A DNA stretch of 64,000 nt from Chloroflexota bacterium (GCA_030604825.1 JAUVVB010000007.1:1-64000), one strand, 5' to 3'; counted from the stretch's first letter, positions 23,532-33,896 are shown. Numbers and translations: made by a program. Notes: generated by a model from the letters alone, not told the origin.

Positions 23532-23981
23532 TCAATCAAGGTCAAGCGGACTCTGACAGTTGCGGCACCTTCTTACCCCCCTGAATACCGCATAACCACA
23601 GTGAGGGCAGTGATAGCGTTTTTCCTCTTCTTCCATCCACCTCTCAGTTCCAAGTTCCCTCCAAGTTGGTATAGCACGTAGTATCACCTTCTTCCCAACA
23701 GGAAGCGGGAAATCCTCAACGAATTTGCAGGGAAAATCATCGCATTTATGGCACCCTTCGATACCTTTCTCAATTGTGCAAGACCTGACGGGACAGGTCT
23801 GACAGTATACGAATAGTTCATCGGAGAGACATCCCTGACACTTAATCTCGTCTACAGTTACACCGTAGACGCCGGTTAATCTCTCTTTAAACTTGGTGTT
23901 GTTATCCCTGTGGGCAATAAGAACAGCACAAACACCGCAGTATAGACCACAAGGTGCCGCCAGTTTCTTCTTATTTTCCAT
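23532..23981 (-). CDS. DUF3795 domain protein with C-terminal zinc ribbon
   Basis: 149-residue cysteine-rich protein. DUF3795 part: CGLYCGVCAVL, CQGCLSDELFVYCQTCPVRSC, CHKCDDFPC; then a separate ribbon YHCPHCGYAVFRGVRRCRNC at the C-terminus. Fourteen or more cysteines suggest zinc or iron-sulfur binding. Function unknown. Sits inside the nad gene region; involvement in NAD synthesis is not implied by sequence. Confidence 0.83.
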   Translation of the reverse strand: MENKKKLAAPCGLYCGVCAVLIAHRDNNTKFKERLTGVYGVTVDEIKCQGCLSDELFVYCQTCPVRSCTIEKGIEGCHKCDDFPCKFVEDFPLPVGKKVILRAIPTWRELGTERWMEEEEKRYHCPHCGYAVFRGVRRCRNCQSPLDLD

Positions 23982-23998
23982 TCTCTCCTCACCGGATC

Positions 23999-24166
23999 TT
24001 AACGAACCGCCTTCCTGAAAACGATGTGGCGCTGCCAGGCAGGGGATGGCTCGGGGAAATCGGAGCGAAAGTGAGCGCCGCGGCTCTCCTCCCGGATGAG
24101 CGCCGCCTCCGCCATCAACAGCGCTCTTGGATTACGTTCTATAATCGTTCTCCAATTTCGTGGTGT
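23999..24166 (-). pseudogene. C-terminal fragment of a second L-aspartate oxidase (nadB remnant)
   Basis: About 55 codons ending at TAA (23999-24001) match the C-terminus of NadB: RALLMAEAALIREESRGAH, then SDFPEPSPAWQRHIVFRKAV. A 79-bp block (24041-24119) is identical to 24756-24834 in the intact nadB. The rest of the gene is absent. It is either the scar of a duplicated or acquired nadB or the result of a local duplication/conversion event. It leaves the DUF4410-like gene bracketed by two nadB C-termini in the same orientation. Confidence 0.8.
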
Positions 24167-24172
24167 TGATAC

Positions 24173-24613
24173 CTAACGGCGTTTGAGCTCCTTGATAACC
24201 TGGCCGCTGACCTTCCTGGCTGTCGCTTTTGCGCAAATCTCTAAAAGTTCCTCACTTCTGCCACCGAAGATCGCCCAGCGTTGACTCGCCTTCGCATAGA
24301 GATCAGTCATCTTGTTACTGCCTTGCAAAAGTTCCCCCTGAACTTCGACGGTGGCCTTACCTGCCAAAAAGGTTAGCATATATCGCAATAATCTACTGCC
24401 TTCGTCTATCTGCCTAAACTGACCTCGAATCACCAGGTCTTCTGGCCCTATGCTTACACCCGCTGGCTGAATAGATAGACCCTCCTTGGCCAAATATTTG
24501 GAAAGTCCTTCTTGGAAGGCGGTTGTGACGAAAGTGGTGTCAAAGCTGGCCTTAATCTCGGCTGCTGCCGTGGAAAACGGTTCAACGATGCACCTTTTGC
24601 CCTTGATCTCCAT
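24173..24613 (-). CDS. DUF4410-like protein
   Basis: 146-residue protein without a signal peptide. The central part (GQFRQIDEGSRLLRYMLTFL, then AGKATVEVQGELLQ) resembles the DUF4410 pattern in which a GSR..R segment precedes an AGKA..V.V strand. Function unknown. Start placed at the ATG at 24613 (MEIKGKRC) because AGGAAGGAG lies about 8 bases upstream; the ATG seven codons earlier would overlap that site. Lies between nadB and the nadB fragment. Confidence 0.65.
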   Translation of the reverse strand: MEIKGKRCIVEPFSTAAAEIKASFDTTFVTTAFQEGLSKYLAKEGLSIQPAGVSIGPEDLVIRGQFRQIDEGSRLLRYMLTFLAGKATVEVQGELLQGSNKMTDLYAKASQRWAIFGGRSEELLEICAKATARKVSGQVIKELKRR

Positions 24614-24716
24614 CACTTTCGCTCCTTCCTGCATTTTGCCATAATGGCATACAGCTATTCACATACGGCGAACTTGGTACATACCCCTAAAACTATAGGC
24701 TCAAACCTTGCGAGCG

Positions 24717-26264
24717 TCAACCCGTCTTCCTGAAGACGACGTGCTTGAGCCAATCAGGGGATGGCTCGGGGAAATCGGAGCGAAAGTGAGCGCCGCGGCT
24801 CTCCTCCCGGATGAGCGCCGCCTCCGCCATCAACCGACCCGTCAGAATCATGTTATCAAGCTCATAGGAGGGGCGATCGGAGGGCTTGTCTGCGCTCTTC
24901 TGCCATGAGGCGAGGATGGATGCCGCCTTCTCCAGCCCCTCACCAGAGCGCACCATCCCCACCTCGTCCCACATCAGGGATTGCAGTGCCAGCAGGCTTA
25001 ACGGAGGGACAGACCCAGAAGATTCCCTTTCGGGGAGCGAAAAGTAGTCCCCCGCGCTTGGCTGGCGCGCCAGCTCGCTGGGCTTAACCCCTTCCCCGGT
25101 TCTCTGGAGGATCCTCTTGGCAAAGACCACCACCTCCAGAAGGGAATTGGAGGCCAATCGATTTGCACCGTGCACCCCGGTGCACGCCGTCTCCCCAGCA
25201 GCGAACAGCCCGGCGATGTTGCTCTCCCCCCAGGCATTGGTCTTCACCCCGCCCATCATGTAGTGGGCGGCAGGCGCTACCGGGATGAGGGCCTTGGTGA
25301 TATTAAGCCCGTGATCCAGGCAGAATCGGTATATCTGGGGGAAGCGGGCGGATATTTTATGGCGGGGGAGGTGGGTGGCATCGAGGAAAACGCGGTCGCT
25401 CCCCGCCTTCCTCATCTCGGCAAGTATGCTGCGGGCAACGATGTCCCGAGACGCCAGGTCGCCCTCGGGTGAATAGTCAAACATGAACTTATGCCCATCC
25501 ACATTGCGCAGTATCGCCCCTTCACCCCTTACCGCCTCTGAGATGAGGAATGGGATGACTCCGGGGAGACGCAGCGCCGTGGGATGAAACTGGAAGAACT
25601 CCATATCGGTGATCTCCGCCCCAGCACGGTAGGCCAGGGCGATGCCATCGCCGGTGGCTATATCGGGGTTGGTGGTGGACTTGAAAAGGCGTCCCGAACC
25701 ACCGGTGGCCAGGATGACGAATTTGCAGCCAAACTCCTCCAGGCTGCCGGTGGCGCAGTCCAGCGCCCTCACCCCTTTCACCACGCCATCCTCAACGATG
25801 ATCTCGGTTGCCAGGAAGTGCTCCAGGATGGCAATCTTGGCCAGGCTCGCCATCCGGCTCAGGGTAACCTCGATGTGCTCGCCGGTAGCATCGCCCCCGG
25901 CGTGCAGGATGCGGGGACCGCTATGGGCTGCCTCCCTGGTGAGGGCCACCTCGCCATTGAGGGTATCAAAGGGGACCCCGAAATTGACCAGATCGGTGAT
26001 GCGGTCGGGAGCCTCCTCAACCAGGATGCGCACCGCCTCAGGATCACAAAGGCCAGCCCCAGCGGCTATGGTGTCCCGGTAATGCAGCTCGGCGGAATCC
26101 CCCACCCCTATGGCGGCGGCAATCCCTCCCTGGGCATACTTGGTGTTGCATTCGTCGATGCTCCCCTTGGTCAGGATGAGCACGCTCCCCTGCTCCCGCG
26201 CCAGAAGGGAGGTATAAAGCCCGGCGATGCCGCTGCCAACTATGATGTAGTCATACTGGTTCAT
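24717..26264 (-). CDS. nadB: L-aspartate oxidase
   Basis: 515-residue FAD enzyme converting L-aspartate to iminoaspartate for quinolinate synthesis. N-terminal FAD motif IIVGSGIAGLYTSLLA; AQGGIAAAIG and HYRDTIAAGAGLCD; FHPTALRLPG; the active-site region GGVKTNAWGESNIAGLFAAG; C-terminal helical domain with REESRGAHFRSDFP. It starts 8 bases after nadA, so the pair is cotranscribed. Its last 100-120 bases are duplicated at 24001-24119. Confidence 0.96.
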   Translation of the reverse strand: MNQYDYIIVGSGIAGLYTSLLAREQGSVLILTKGSIDECNTKYAQGGIAAAIGVGDSAELHYRDTIAAGAGLCDPEAVRILVEEAPDRITDLVNFGVPFDTLNGEVALTREAAHSGPRILHAGGDATGEHIEVTLSRMASLAKIAILEHFLATEIIVEDGVVKGVRALDCATGSLEEFGCKFVILATGGSGRLFKSTTNPDIATGDGIALAYRAGAEITDMEFFQFHPTALRLPGVIPFLISEAVRGEGAILRNVDGHKFMFDYSPEGDLASRDIVARSILAEMRKAGSDRVFLDATHLPRHKISARFPQIYRFCLDHGLNITKALIPVAPAAHYMMGGVKTNAWGESNIAGLFAAGETACTGVHGANRLASNSLLEVVVFAKRILQRTGEGVKPSELARQPSAGDYFSLPERESSGSVPPLSLLALQSLMWDEVGMVRSGEGLEKAASILASWQKSADKPSDRPSYELDNMILTGRLMAEAALIREESRGAHFRSDFPEPSPDWLKHVVFRKTG

Positions 26265-26272
26265 CTCGATAC

Positions 26273-27181
26273 CTAGCTTACCCCGATCATGCCATCGAGG
26301 GCAAGCTTTGCCCTGACCCTTACTTCCTCAGCCACCTGAACCACGTTTCGCCGCTCCTCCATGGTCTTCAGCACGCTCTCGAGCGTGGTCTTCTTCATAT
26401 CATGACAGATCAGGCTGCTGGAGAGCAGATGAAAGCCCTTCTCCGCATTCTCCAGGCGCATGCGATGAAGGATTCCCCCCTCGGTGCCTACCAGGAAGCC
26501 CTGGGCATTGTTTGCTTTGACATAGCGAATCATCTGCGAGGTGCTAAGGGCGGCGTCCGCCCCGGCGATGACCTCAGCGGTGCACTCAGGGTGAACGATG
26601 ACCGAGGCATCAGGGTGGAGCTCCTTGCCAAGCTTGATATGCTGCGGCTTAAGGCGCCGGTGAACATAGCAAAAGCCGGGATAGAGGATGATTCGCTTTT
26701 CGGTTTTGGTGGACACATAGTGCCCCAGATGGTGGTCGGGGATGAACAGGATTTCATCCTGTGGCAGGGACTCCACCACCTGGAGGGCATTGGCTGAGGT
26801 GCAGCAGACATCGCTCTGGGCCTTCACCGTCGCCGTGGAGTTCACATAGCACACCACGGCGGCCCGGGAATACCTTTCCTTCCACTCCCTGAGGTCATCG
26901 GCATCGATCATGTCCGCCAGAGGGCAGCCCGCCTCCTCGGCGAGGAGCACGGTGCGCTCCGGGTTGAGGATAGCGGCGCTCTCCGCCATGAAGCGGACGC
27001 CACAGAAGACGATGACATCGGCATCCACCTCGGTGCACTGGCGGGCCAGCTCCAGGGAATCGCCCACGAAGTCGGCGATGTCCTGCACCTCGGGGCGCTG
27101 GTAGTTGTGGGCCACGATCACCGCATTGAGCGAATTTTTGAGCTCGAGGATCCTTTCTTTAAGTTCATCCGCCGTTTTCAT
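26273..27181 (-). CDS. nadA: Quinolinate synthase A
   Basis: 302-residue [4Fe-4S] enzyme condensing iminoaspartate and dihydroxyacetone phosphate to quinolinate. VAHNYQRPEVQDIADFVGDS near the N-terminus; cluster cysteines in VCYVNSTATVK, VHPECTAEV and the C-terminal LICHDMKKT; EGGILHRM near 235. Short (MJ/Pyrococcus-like) form. Overlaps the end of miaB by 17 bases, so it is translated from the same mRNA. Confidence 0.96.
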   Translation of the reverse strand: MKTADELKERILELKNSLNAVIVAHNYQRPEVQDIADFVGDSLELARQCTEVDADVIVFCGVRFMAESAAILNPERTVLLAEEAGCPLADMIDADDLREWKERYSRAAVVCYVNSTATVKAQSDVCCTSANALQVVESLPQDEILFIPDHHLGHYVSTKTEKRIILYPGFCYVHRRLKPQHIKLGKELHPDASVIVHPECTAEVIAGADAALSTSQMIRYVKANNAQGFLVGTEGGILHRMRLENAEKGFHLLSSSLICHDMKKTTLESVLKTMEERRNVVQVAEEVRVRAKLALDGMIGVS

Positions 27182-28445
27182 GGGCCAAACTCCCCTGAAG
27201 CGCCCAGGGGCTCGTTTTTTCCACCCTTATATTCACCAGCTTTCCCAAGGGGTCACCGTCATCGGCGAAGAAGACCAGCTTATTCGTTCGGGTGCGCCCC
27301 TGCCACTTCCCCTTTTTTCGACCCTCTACCAATACCTCAACTGTTTGGTTCAGGAGCTGGCTATTTATCTCGGTGGCAATTCCCTCCTGGAGCTCCTCGA
27401 TCTTCTCCCGGCGTCTCGTCTTCTCCTCAGCGCTGACATCGTCCACCAGCTTCCTTGCAGCGATAGTCCCCGGTCGGGGCGAATAGCAGGCAGCGTGAAC
27501 GGTGTCGAACCTGAGCTGGCACAGCATATCGAAGGTCCTCTCAAACTGCCTCTCCGTCTCACCGGGGAAGCCCACGATGACATCGGTACTCAGGCCCACA
27601 CCGGGGATAGCGTAGCGAATGCGCTCCACCAGCTCACGATACTGCTCCGCGGTGTAGCCCCTTCTCATCGCCCTCAAAATATCATCGTCCCCCGCTTGAA
27701 GGGGGAGGCTGAGGTGCTCGCAGACCTTATCCAGGCGTGCCACCGCCTCGATCAGCCTGTCGCTCATATCCCGGGGGTGAGAGGTCAGAAAGCGAATCCG
27801 CGCCAGCCCATCCACCTGGTTTAATTGGTCTAAAAGGTAGGCCAGGTCCGGCTTTTGAGGCAGGTCGTGCCCATAGGCGTTGACATTCTGGCCCAAAAGG
27901 GTGACCTCCTTCGCCCCCCGCTCCACCAGCCATCTCACCTGGCAAAGGATCTCCTCCACAGGGCGGCTCCTCTCCCTCCCCCGCCGGTAGGGAACGATGC
28001 AGTAGGAGCAAAACCTATCGCAACCCTGAATGATGGGCACGAAGGCGCTGGGCGCTGGCTTGAGGGGCAAGAGCAGGTCGGGCTTGAGTTCCCCAGGGGC
28101 GAGCTCCCTTTCCACCAGAAATTGCCAAAACTCCAAAAAGGCCTGAGGCTTGAAGAAGATGTCCACATGGGGGAAGCGATGCCTGAGGCCATCGACCCTG
28201 GAGTTCACCATGCAGCCGGTGAGGGCCAGGATTTTCCCCCTCTTTATCGAGCTGAGGGCGTTGAGCTTGTTTCTCACCCGATCCTCCGCGCTCTGGCGCA
28301 CCACGCAGCTATTGAGCACGATGATCTCCGCCTGCTCAACCCTGGGGGCGGCCTCATAGCCTATCCTCTCCAGATAGCCGGCGATGCGCTCCGAGTCGGC
28401 CTTATTCATCTGACAACCGATAGTCCAGATATGGTAGTAAGGCAT
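27165..28445 (-). CDS. miaB: tRNA-2-methylthio-N6-dimethylallyladenosine synthase MiaB
   Basis: 426-residue radical-SAM methylthiotransferase acting on A37 of tRNAs. The MTTase domain holds three cluster cysteines (TIGCQMNKADSERIAG, LNSCVVRQSA, LTGCMVNSRV); the radical-SAM CxxxCxxC is GCDRFCSYCIVPYRRGRERSR; a C-terminal TRAM domain ends in VRVEKTSPWALQG. ATG start at 28445. Likely first gene of miaB-nadA-nadB. The combination joins two iron-sulfur pathways, a coupling of unknown significance. Confidence 0.93.
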   Translation of the reverse strand: MPYYHIWTIGCQMNKADSERIAGYLERIGYEAAPRVEQAEIIVLNSCVVRQSAEDRVRNKLNALSSIKRGKILALTGCMVNSRVDGLRHRFPHVDIFFKPQAFLEFWQFLVERELAPGELKPDLLLPLKPAPSAFVPIIQGCDRFCSYCIVPYRRGRERSRPVEEILCQVRWLVERGAKEVTLLGQNVNAYGHDLPQKPDLAYLLDQLNQVDGLARIRFLTSHPRDMSDRLIEAVARLDKVCEHLSLPLQAGDDDILRAMRRGYTAEQYRELVERIRYAIPGVGLSTDVIVGFPGETERQFERTFDMLCQLRFDTVHAACYSPRPGTIAARKLVDDVSAEEKTRRREKIEELQEGIATEINSQLLNQTVEVLVEGRKKGKWQGRTRTNKLVFFADDGDPLGKLVNIRVEKTSPWALQGSLAHENGG

Positions 28446-28505
28446 AAAGCCCCTCTGGTTTAAAAAATATACCCCCTTGAGCCCAGGGGTATCATCTTCC
28501 TTTCA

Positions 28506-28597
28506 TGGCGGAGGGAGTGGGATTCGAACCCACGACAGAGGTTTCCCCCTGTAGCCGCTTAGCAGGCGGCCGCACTAGACCACTATGCGATCCCTCC
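28506..28597 (-). tRNA. tRNA-Ser (GCT), CCA encoded
   Basis: Class II tRNA: acceptor GGAGGGA/TCCCTCC, anticodon stem GCCGC/GCGGC with loop CTGCTAA (anticodon GCT), long variable arm, T-loop GTTCGAATC, discriminator G, encoded CCA at 28508-28506. Confidence 0.95.
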
Positions 28598-28644
28598 ATA
28601 AGCCAATATAGCACAAGGAAGGCGATTTTTCAACAAACCCACAG

Positions 28645-28673
28645 TTGCCTCGCCTCCCCACCTATGCTATACT
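28645..28673 (+). promoter_or_regulatory. Promoter of the rpsB operon
   Basis: TTGCCT (28645-28650), 17-base spacer, TATACT (28668-28673). Predicted start near 28680 and a leader of about 38 bases. Probably drives rpsB through at least cdsA and originally on through dxr. Confidence 0.65.
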
Positions 28674-28717
28674 CTCAGGGAAAACCAAGTTAAAGGGGGG
28701 CGCTTAGCCAAGAGGGT

Positions 28718-29533
28718 ATGGAAGAGGAAAGGGTCGAAACCGAGGAGATAGTCTCCATAAAGCTGCTGCTGGAATCAGGGGCCCACTTTGGTCACCAGAC
28801 CAGCCGCTGGCACCCCAGGATGAAGAAATACATCTTCACCGAGCGAAACGGCATCCACATCATCGACCTACAGCAGACGGTGGAGATGCTGAATAAGGCC
28901 TATCAGTTTGTCCGCGACACGTTGGCCAACGGCGGGGACATCATCCTTGTGGGCACCAAGAAGCAGGCCAAGGAAACGGTTGAGGCTGAGGCGCAGCGCT
29001 GCGGCGCCTTCTATGTAAATCAGCGCTGGCTGGGGGGGATGCTCACCAACTTCACCACCATCCAGGCAAGGATCGACCATCTGGTTCGCCTTGAGGATAG
29101 AAAGGCGAGGGGGGAATTTGGTTACCTTCCCAAGAAGGAGGCCTTAAAACTGGAGGAGGAGATCGCCCGCCTTAACCGCCAGATGGGAGGCTTCAAGGAG
29201 ATGACCAAGTTCCCCGGAGCCCTTTTCATCATCGACCCTACCAAGGAGAAGATCGCCGTAGCCGAGGCAAAGCGCAGCAGGGTACCCATCGTAGCCATCG
29301 TGGATACCAACTGCGATCCCGATGAGATCGACCATCCCATCCCTGCCAACGACGATGCGGTGAGGGCGATAAAGCTGATAACCAACAAGATAGCGGACGC
29401 CGTTCTCGAGGGGAAGCATATCCGCGAACTGGCGGAGGCGGCAGCAGAGATGGTGCCCGAGGAGGTTGAGCTGCCCCAGATCATGGAGCCGCTGACCTTC
29501 ACCCCCGAAACCGAGGCAGAGGAAAAGGAATAG
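28718..29533 (+). CDS. rpsB: 30S ribosomal protein S2
   Basis: 271-residue small-subunit protein. [19 protein letters not shown] at 15-33, [29 protein letters not shown]-type segment ([18 protein letters not shown]), [21 protein letters not shown] near 190-211. An acidic extension precedes the first motif and another follows the last. ATG at 28718 after AGAGGG. Heads the operon; tsf starts 1 base after its stop. Confidence 0.97.
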   Translation: MEEERVETEEIVSIKLLLESGAHFGHQTSRWHPRMKKYIFTERNGIHIIDLQQTVEMLNKAYQFVRDTLANGGDIILVGTKKQAKETVEAEAQRCGAFYVNQRWLGGMLTNFTTIQARIDHLVRLEDRKARGEFGYLPKKEALKLEEEIARLNRQMGGFKEMTKFPGALFIIDPTKEKIAVAEAKRSRVPIVAIVDTNCDPDEIDHPIPANDDAVRAIKLITNKIADAVLEGKHIRELAEAAAEMVPEEVELPQIMEPLTFTPETEAEEKE

Positions 29534-29534
29534 C

Positions 29535-30741
<1,207 letters not shown>

Positions 30742-30755
30742 ACAGTGGAGGGGAA

Positions 30756-31313
30756 ATGATCGACGATGTCCTCTCAGCGGCAAAAAGCAGGATGGAGAAG
30801 AGCATTGAGGCGCTGAGGAGGGAACTGGCCGCCATCCGCACCGGGAGGGCTACTCCAGCCCTGGTCTACCACGTTAAGGTGGATTACCACGGTGTTCCCA
30901 CCCCGTTGAGCCAGCTGGCCGCCATCTCGGCGCCGGAGGCAAGGCTGCTGCTGATCCAGCCCTGGGATAGAACTGCCCTGGGCAGCATCGAGAAGGCCAT
31001 CCTGAAGTCGGACCTGGGGATCAACCCCGCAAGCGATGGAAACGTGATTCGACTGAGAATCCCCCCGCTCACCGAGGAGCGAAGGAGGGAACTGGTCAAG
31101 GTGGTGCGGAGGAGAACTGAGGAGGGCAGGGTAGCCCTTAGAAACATAAGAAGAGATGCCCTGGAAGAGCTCAGGGAGCTGGAGCGGAAGAAGGAGATCT
31201 CCCAGGACGAGCAAAAGCGGGCTCAGGAACGACTCCAGCAGCTTACCGATAGCTTCATGGCAGAGGTGGAGCAGGCAGCAAGGGATAAAGAGGCAGAGCT
31301 ACTGGAGGTTTAA
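30756..31313 (+). CDS. frr: Ribosome recycling factor
   Basis: 185-residue factor that, with EF-G, splits post-termination ribosomes. Conserved [12 protein letters not shown], then [42 protein letters not shown], and the C-terminal coiled segment. GTGGAGGGGAA ribosome-binding site. Spacing to pyrH 14 bases. Confidence 0.97.
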   Translation: MIDDVLSAAKSRMEKSIEALRRELAAIRTGRATPALVYHVKVDYHGVPTPLSQLAAISAPEARLLLIQPWDRTALGSIEKAILKSDLGINPASDGNVIRLRIPPLTEERRRELVKVVRRRTEEGRVALRNIRRDALEELRELERKKEISQDEQKRAQERLQQLTDSFMAEVEQAARDKEAELLEV

Positions 31314-31340
31314 GGAAGCATATCTCCCCTTTGAAGAGCC

Positions 31341-32057
31341 GTGACCAAGATAAAGCACATCCCCAATCATGTAGCCATAATTATGGATGGCAACGGCCGT
31401 TGGGCGGCGAAACGGAAATTGCCCCGGCTTGCCGGTCACCGCGCCGGAACGGAGAACATCCGCCGCGTGGTTGAATACTTTGCCCAATATCAGGTGAAGT
31501 ACCTCACCCTTTTTGCCTTCTCCACGGAGAACTGGAACCGCCCCCGGGGGGAGGTGAGGGGGCTGCTCACCATCCTTGGGGAGGTCATCGGCGAGGAGGC
31601 CAAAAACCTTCACAAGAAGGGGGTCAAGCTCCGCCATCTGGGTCGCCTCGATAGGCTCCCCCAAAGGCTTCAGCAGGCGATTCAACGCGCCACAGAGCTG
31701 ACCAAGGATAACACCCGAATGACCCTGAGCATCGCCTTTGACTATGGCAGCCGGGCTGAGATCGTGGATGCGGTACAGCGCATGTTTGGCGACGGCATCC
31801 CCCCAGAGAGGGTAAACGAGTCGCTGCTCAGCAGCTATCTGTACACCGCTGACCTTCCTGACCCGGACCTGATCATTCGCACCGGCGGGGAGATGAGGCT
31901 TTCCAATTTCCTGCTCTGGCAGGCAGCCTACAGCGAATACTACTCCACGCCCACCTTCTGGCCGGATTTCGGCCCTGAAGAGACCGAGAGGGCGCTCATC
32001 GCCTATAGTCAGCGGGAAAGGCGTTTTGGGGGAATCAGACCCAAAGCGAAGCGGTGA
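31341..32057 (+). CDS. uppS: Isoprenyl transferase (undecaprenyl diphosphate synthase type)
   Basis: 238-residue cis-prenyltransferase adding isopentenyl units to make the C55 lipid carrier or a similar polyprenol. IIMDGNGRWAAKRKLPRLAGH with catalytic Asp at the N-terminus; FAFSTENWNRP; DLIIRTGGEMRLSNFLLWQAAYSE near the C-terminus. GTG start at 31341. Its stop lies 2 bases before the cdsA ATG. Confidence 0.96.
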   Translation: MTKIKHIPNHVAIIMDGNGRWAAKRKLPRLAGHRAGTENIRRVVEYFAQYQVKYLTLFAFSTENWNRPRGEVRGLLTILGEVIGEEAKNLHKKGVKLRHLGRLDRLPQRLQQAIQRATELTKDNTRMTLSIAFDYGSRAEIVDAVQRMFGDGIPPERVNESLLSSYLYTADLPDPDLIIRTGGEMRLSNFLLWQAAYSEYYSTPTFWPDFGPEETERALIAYSQRERRFGGIRPKAKR

Positions 32058-32059
32058 GG

Positions 32060-32890
32060 ATGACCAAAGAGCGGGTGCTCAGCGCGCTGGTTTTAGTACC
32101 CATCATCTTCGTTGTCATCTGGTTCGGCGAACCCTATACCTGGCATTTCTACTTCTATTCCATCTTGGTGGCCGCTGTCGCTGCCCTGGGGGCGCTGGAG
32201 TTCAATGGGATGTTAGGCCTCTCCCCCAGGCACCCCCTCACCCTTTTGGGGCTTATCTCAGTGCTCCTTTTCGTCCTAGTTGCCCATTTTAGGGGAGGCT
32301 ACGAGGCACCGCTACCTTATACTGCGCCCCTGCTGACCTTTGCTGTGGTCTTTTCCTTGATCTGGCTTATCTTCCGCTCCCCTGGGGGGAACGCCGCCAT
32401 GAACTGGGCCTGGACCTTGGCCGGCATCCTCTATCTGGGGTGGATGCTGAGCCACTTCATCCCGCTGAGGGGGCTGGATGGGGGTAGGGACTGGGTCCTT
32501 TTTGCCGTTTTTGCCACCTTTGCCGCCGATACCGCTGCCTTCTTCGTGGGCAGGGCGTGGGGAAGGCACTCCCTGGCCTCGGCCACAAGCCCGGGGAAGA
32601 CCTGGGAGGGGACGATGGGTGGCTTCCTGGGGGCTATCGCCGCCTCCCTGATCCTGGCAGCCATCCTGCCTGGCATCTCCATCCCCTATTGGCAGGTTGC
32701 TATTCTGGGAGCCCTCATTGGCATCTTCGCCCTGTTAGGCGACCTAGGGGAATCGATGCTCAAGCGAAGCGCTAAGGTGAAGGACTCAGGCAAGCTCATC
32801 CCCGGACACGGCGGCCTCCTCGACCGGCTGGATAGCATTGTGTTCACCGTAGTTGTAGTATACTATTATGTAATATGGTTGGTGGCGTGA
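32060..32890 (+). CDS. cdsA: Phosphatidate cytidylyltransferase
   Basis: 276-residue multi-span membrane enzyme making CDP-diacylglycerol, precursor of phospholipids including inositol lipids. About eight hydrophobic helices; C-terminal signature KRSAKVKDSGKLIPGHGGLLDRLDS. ATG at 32060 chosen; a GTG at 32054 inside uppS is possible. The last 19 codons plus the dxr start are duplicated at 37472-37573, where an intact dxr resumes: the original cdsA-dxr junction has been split by an island. Confidence 0.93.
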   Translation: MTKERVLSALVLVPIIFVVIWFGEPYTWHFYFYSILVAAVAALGALEFNGMLGLSPRHPLTLLGLISVLLFVLVAHFRGGYEAPLPYTAPLLTFAVVFSLIWLIFRSPGGNAAMNWAWTLAGILYLGWMLSHFIPLRGLDGGRDWVLFAVFATFAADTAAFFVGRAWGRHSLASATSPGKTWEGTMGGFLGAIAASLILAAILPGISIPYWQVAILGALIGIFALLGDLGESMLKRSAKVKDSGKLIPGHGGLLDRLDSIVFTVVVVYYYVIWLVA

Positions 32891-32932
32891 AGCAAATTGC
32901 CCTTCTGGGCTCAACGGGCTCCATCGGCCAGC
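32831..32932 (+). repeat. 102-bp direct repeat, left copy (cdsA end and dxr start)
   Basis: Identical at 97 of 102 positions to 37472-37573. It covers the last codons of cdsA (intact here) and the first 15 codons of dxr (a dead fragment here; the frame runs on to a stop near 33039). Differences are mostly synonymous, so the copies are diverged alleles and not a fresh target-site duplication. Confidence 0.9.
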
Positions 32933-33083
32933 GGCGCCTGGACGCCTACTTGACGGTAGAGAAAGCCTGTGCTAGGCTTCTGGTACAGGATTTTCGCATC
33001 GAAGCCTGCGTGCAGATGTTTTCTGTGCGGTCTTCTTAAACCGTTCCCCATTGGGGACCCTCGTGCCGGGTTCTTGACCCGCC

Positions 33084-33734
33084 TTGATTCGTAAGCATCG
33101 GAAATGTCGGCTGGCCCAATGGCTAGCGACCCAATTAACGGAGGTACGGCTGAACACCTTGCTGGCCTTTCTCAGGACTGTTGTCACGCCAGCTATCGCG
33201 GTTGTCATAACCACTTTGGTCATAATGGGCCTGACTTTGAGCGCCTGCGGACCAGAGAAAGGAGGTCAAGCGATGCCTTTTGAACTGACTAGCACTGCCT
33301 TTGCCGCCGGGGAACGGATTCCCGGCAAGTACACCTGCGACGGCGAGGACATTTCACCGCCGCTGCAGTGGAGCAATGCACCCGGGGATACTCGAAGTTT
33401 TGCTCTCATAGCCGATGACCCCGACGCACCGATAGGTACCTGGGTCCACTGGGTACTCTACAACCTGCCGGGAGAAACCCGTGCCTTGCCCCAGGCAGTC
33501 CCGCCGGATGCTGACATGCCCGACGGCAGCCGGCACGGCAAGAGCAGTTGGGGACGGCTGAGCTATGGTGGCCCGTGTCCACCCGGCGGCACCCACCGCT
33601 ACTTCTTCAAACTGTACGCCTTGGACACAGTGCTCGACCTGCCCGCTGGCGCCAGCAAGGAGCAGTTGCTCCAGGCAATGGAGGGACACATCCTGGCCCA
33701 GACAGAATTGATGGGGTTATACAGCAGGCAGTAG
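33084..33734 (+). CDS. YbhB/YbcL-family PEBP-like lipoprotein
   Basis: Phosphatidylethanolamine-binding-protein fold (Raf-kinase-inhibitor-like). Hydrophobic segment VVTPAIAVVITTLVIMGLTL followed by lipobox LSAC suggests an exported lipoprotein; mature part has GKYTCDGEDISPPLQWSNAP, DDPDAPIGTWVHWVLYNLP and PCPPGGTHRYFFKLYALD. Start uncertain: the frame opens at a TTG at 33084, CGGAGG at 33140-33144 points to a start near 33159 (TTG). First gene of the repeat-flanked island. Ligand unknown. Confidence 0.83.
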   Translation: MIRKHRKCRLAQWLATQLTEVRLNTLLAFLRTVVTPAIAVVITTLVIMGLTLSACGPEKGGQAMPFELTSTAFAAGERIPGKYTCDGEDISPPLQWSNAPGDTRSFALIADDPDAPIGTWVHWVLYNLPGETRALPQAVPPDADMPDGSRHGKSSWGRLSYGGPCPPGGTHRYFFKLYALDTVLDLPAGASKEQLLQAMEGHILAQTELMGLYSRQ

Positions 33735-33792
33735 CGGGTTGCGTCTAAATGCTGCGGCTACCGATTCGATGGGGATTGGGCGTGCGAATATC

Positions 33793-33841
33793 GGCTAACA
33801 CGGCGCAGGCTGCACTTCGCCAAGTGCCCGGTAGTTGAGCC
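33793..33841 (+). repeat. Weak attC-like inverted element
   Basis: GGCTAAC (33793-33799) at one end and GTTGAGC (about 33834-33840, fitting GTTRRRY) at the other, with the central hairpin GCACTT-CGCC-AAGTGC. The right end continues AGCCGATAG, as does the element at 14083-14170. Shorter and less symmetric than that one. Confidence 0.25.
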
Positions 33842-33896
33842 GATAGACGAACAAAGGAGGGCTTGCACTCCGCTTCCATAGGAGGAGGGGATAACC

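Noticed and set aside
32888-33039. 50-codon frame continuing from the duplicated dxr start
   Set aside because: Begins with 15 dxr codons then runs into unrelated sequence; a by-product of the island junction, not a gene.
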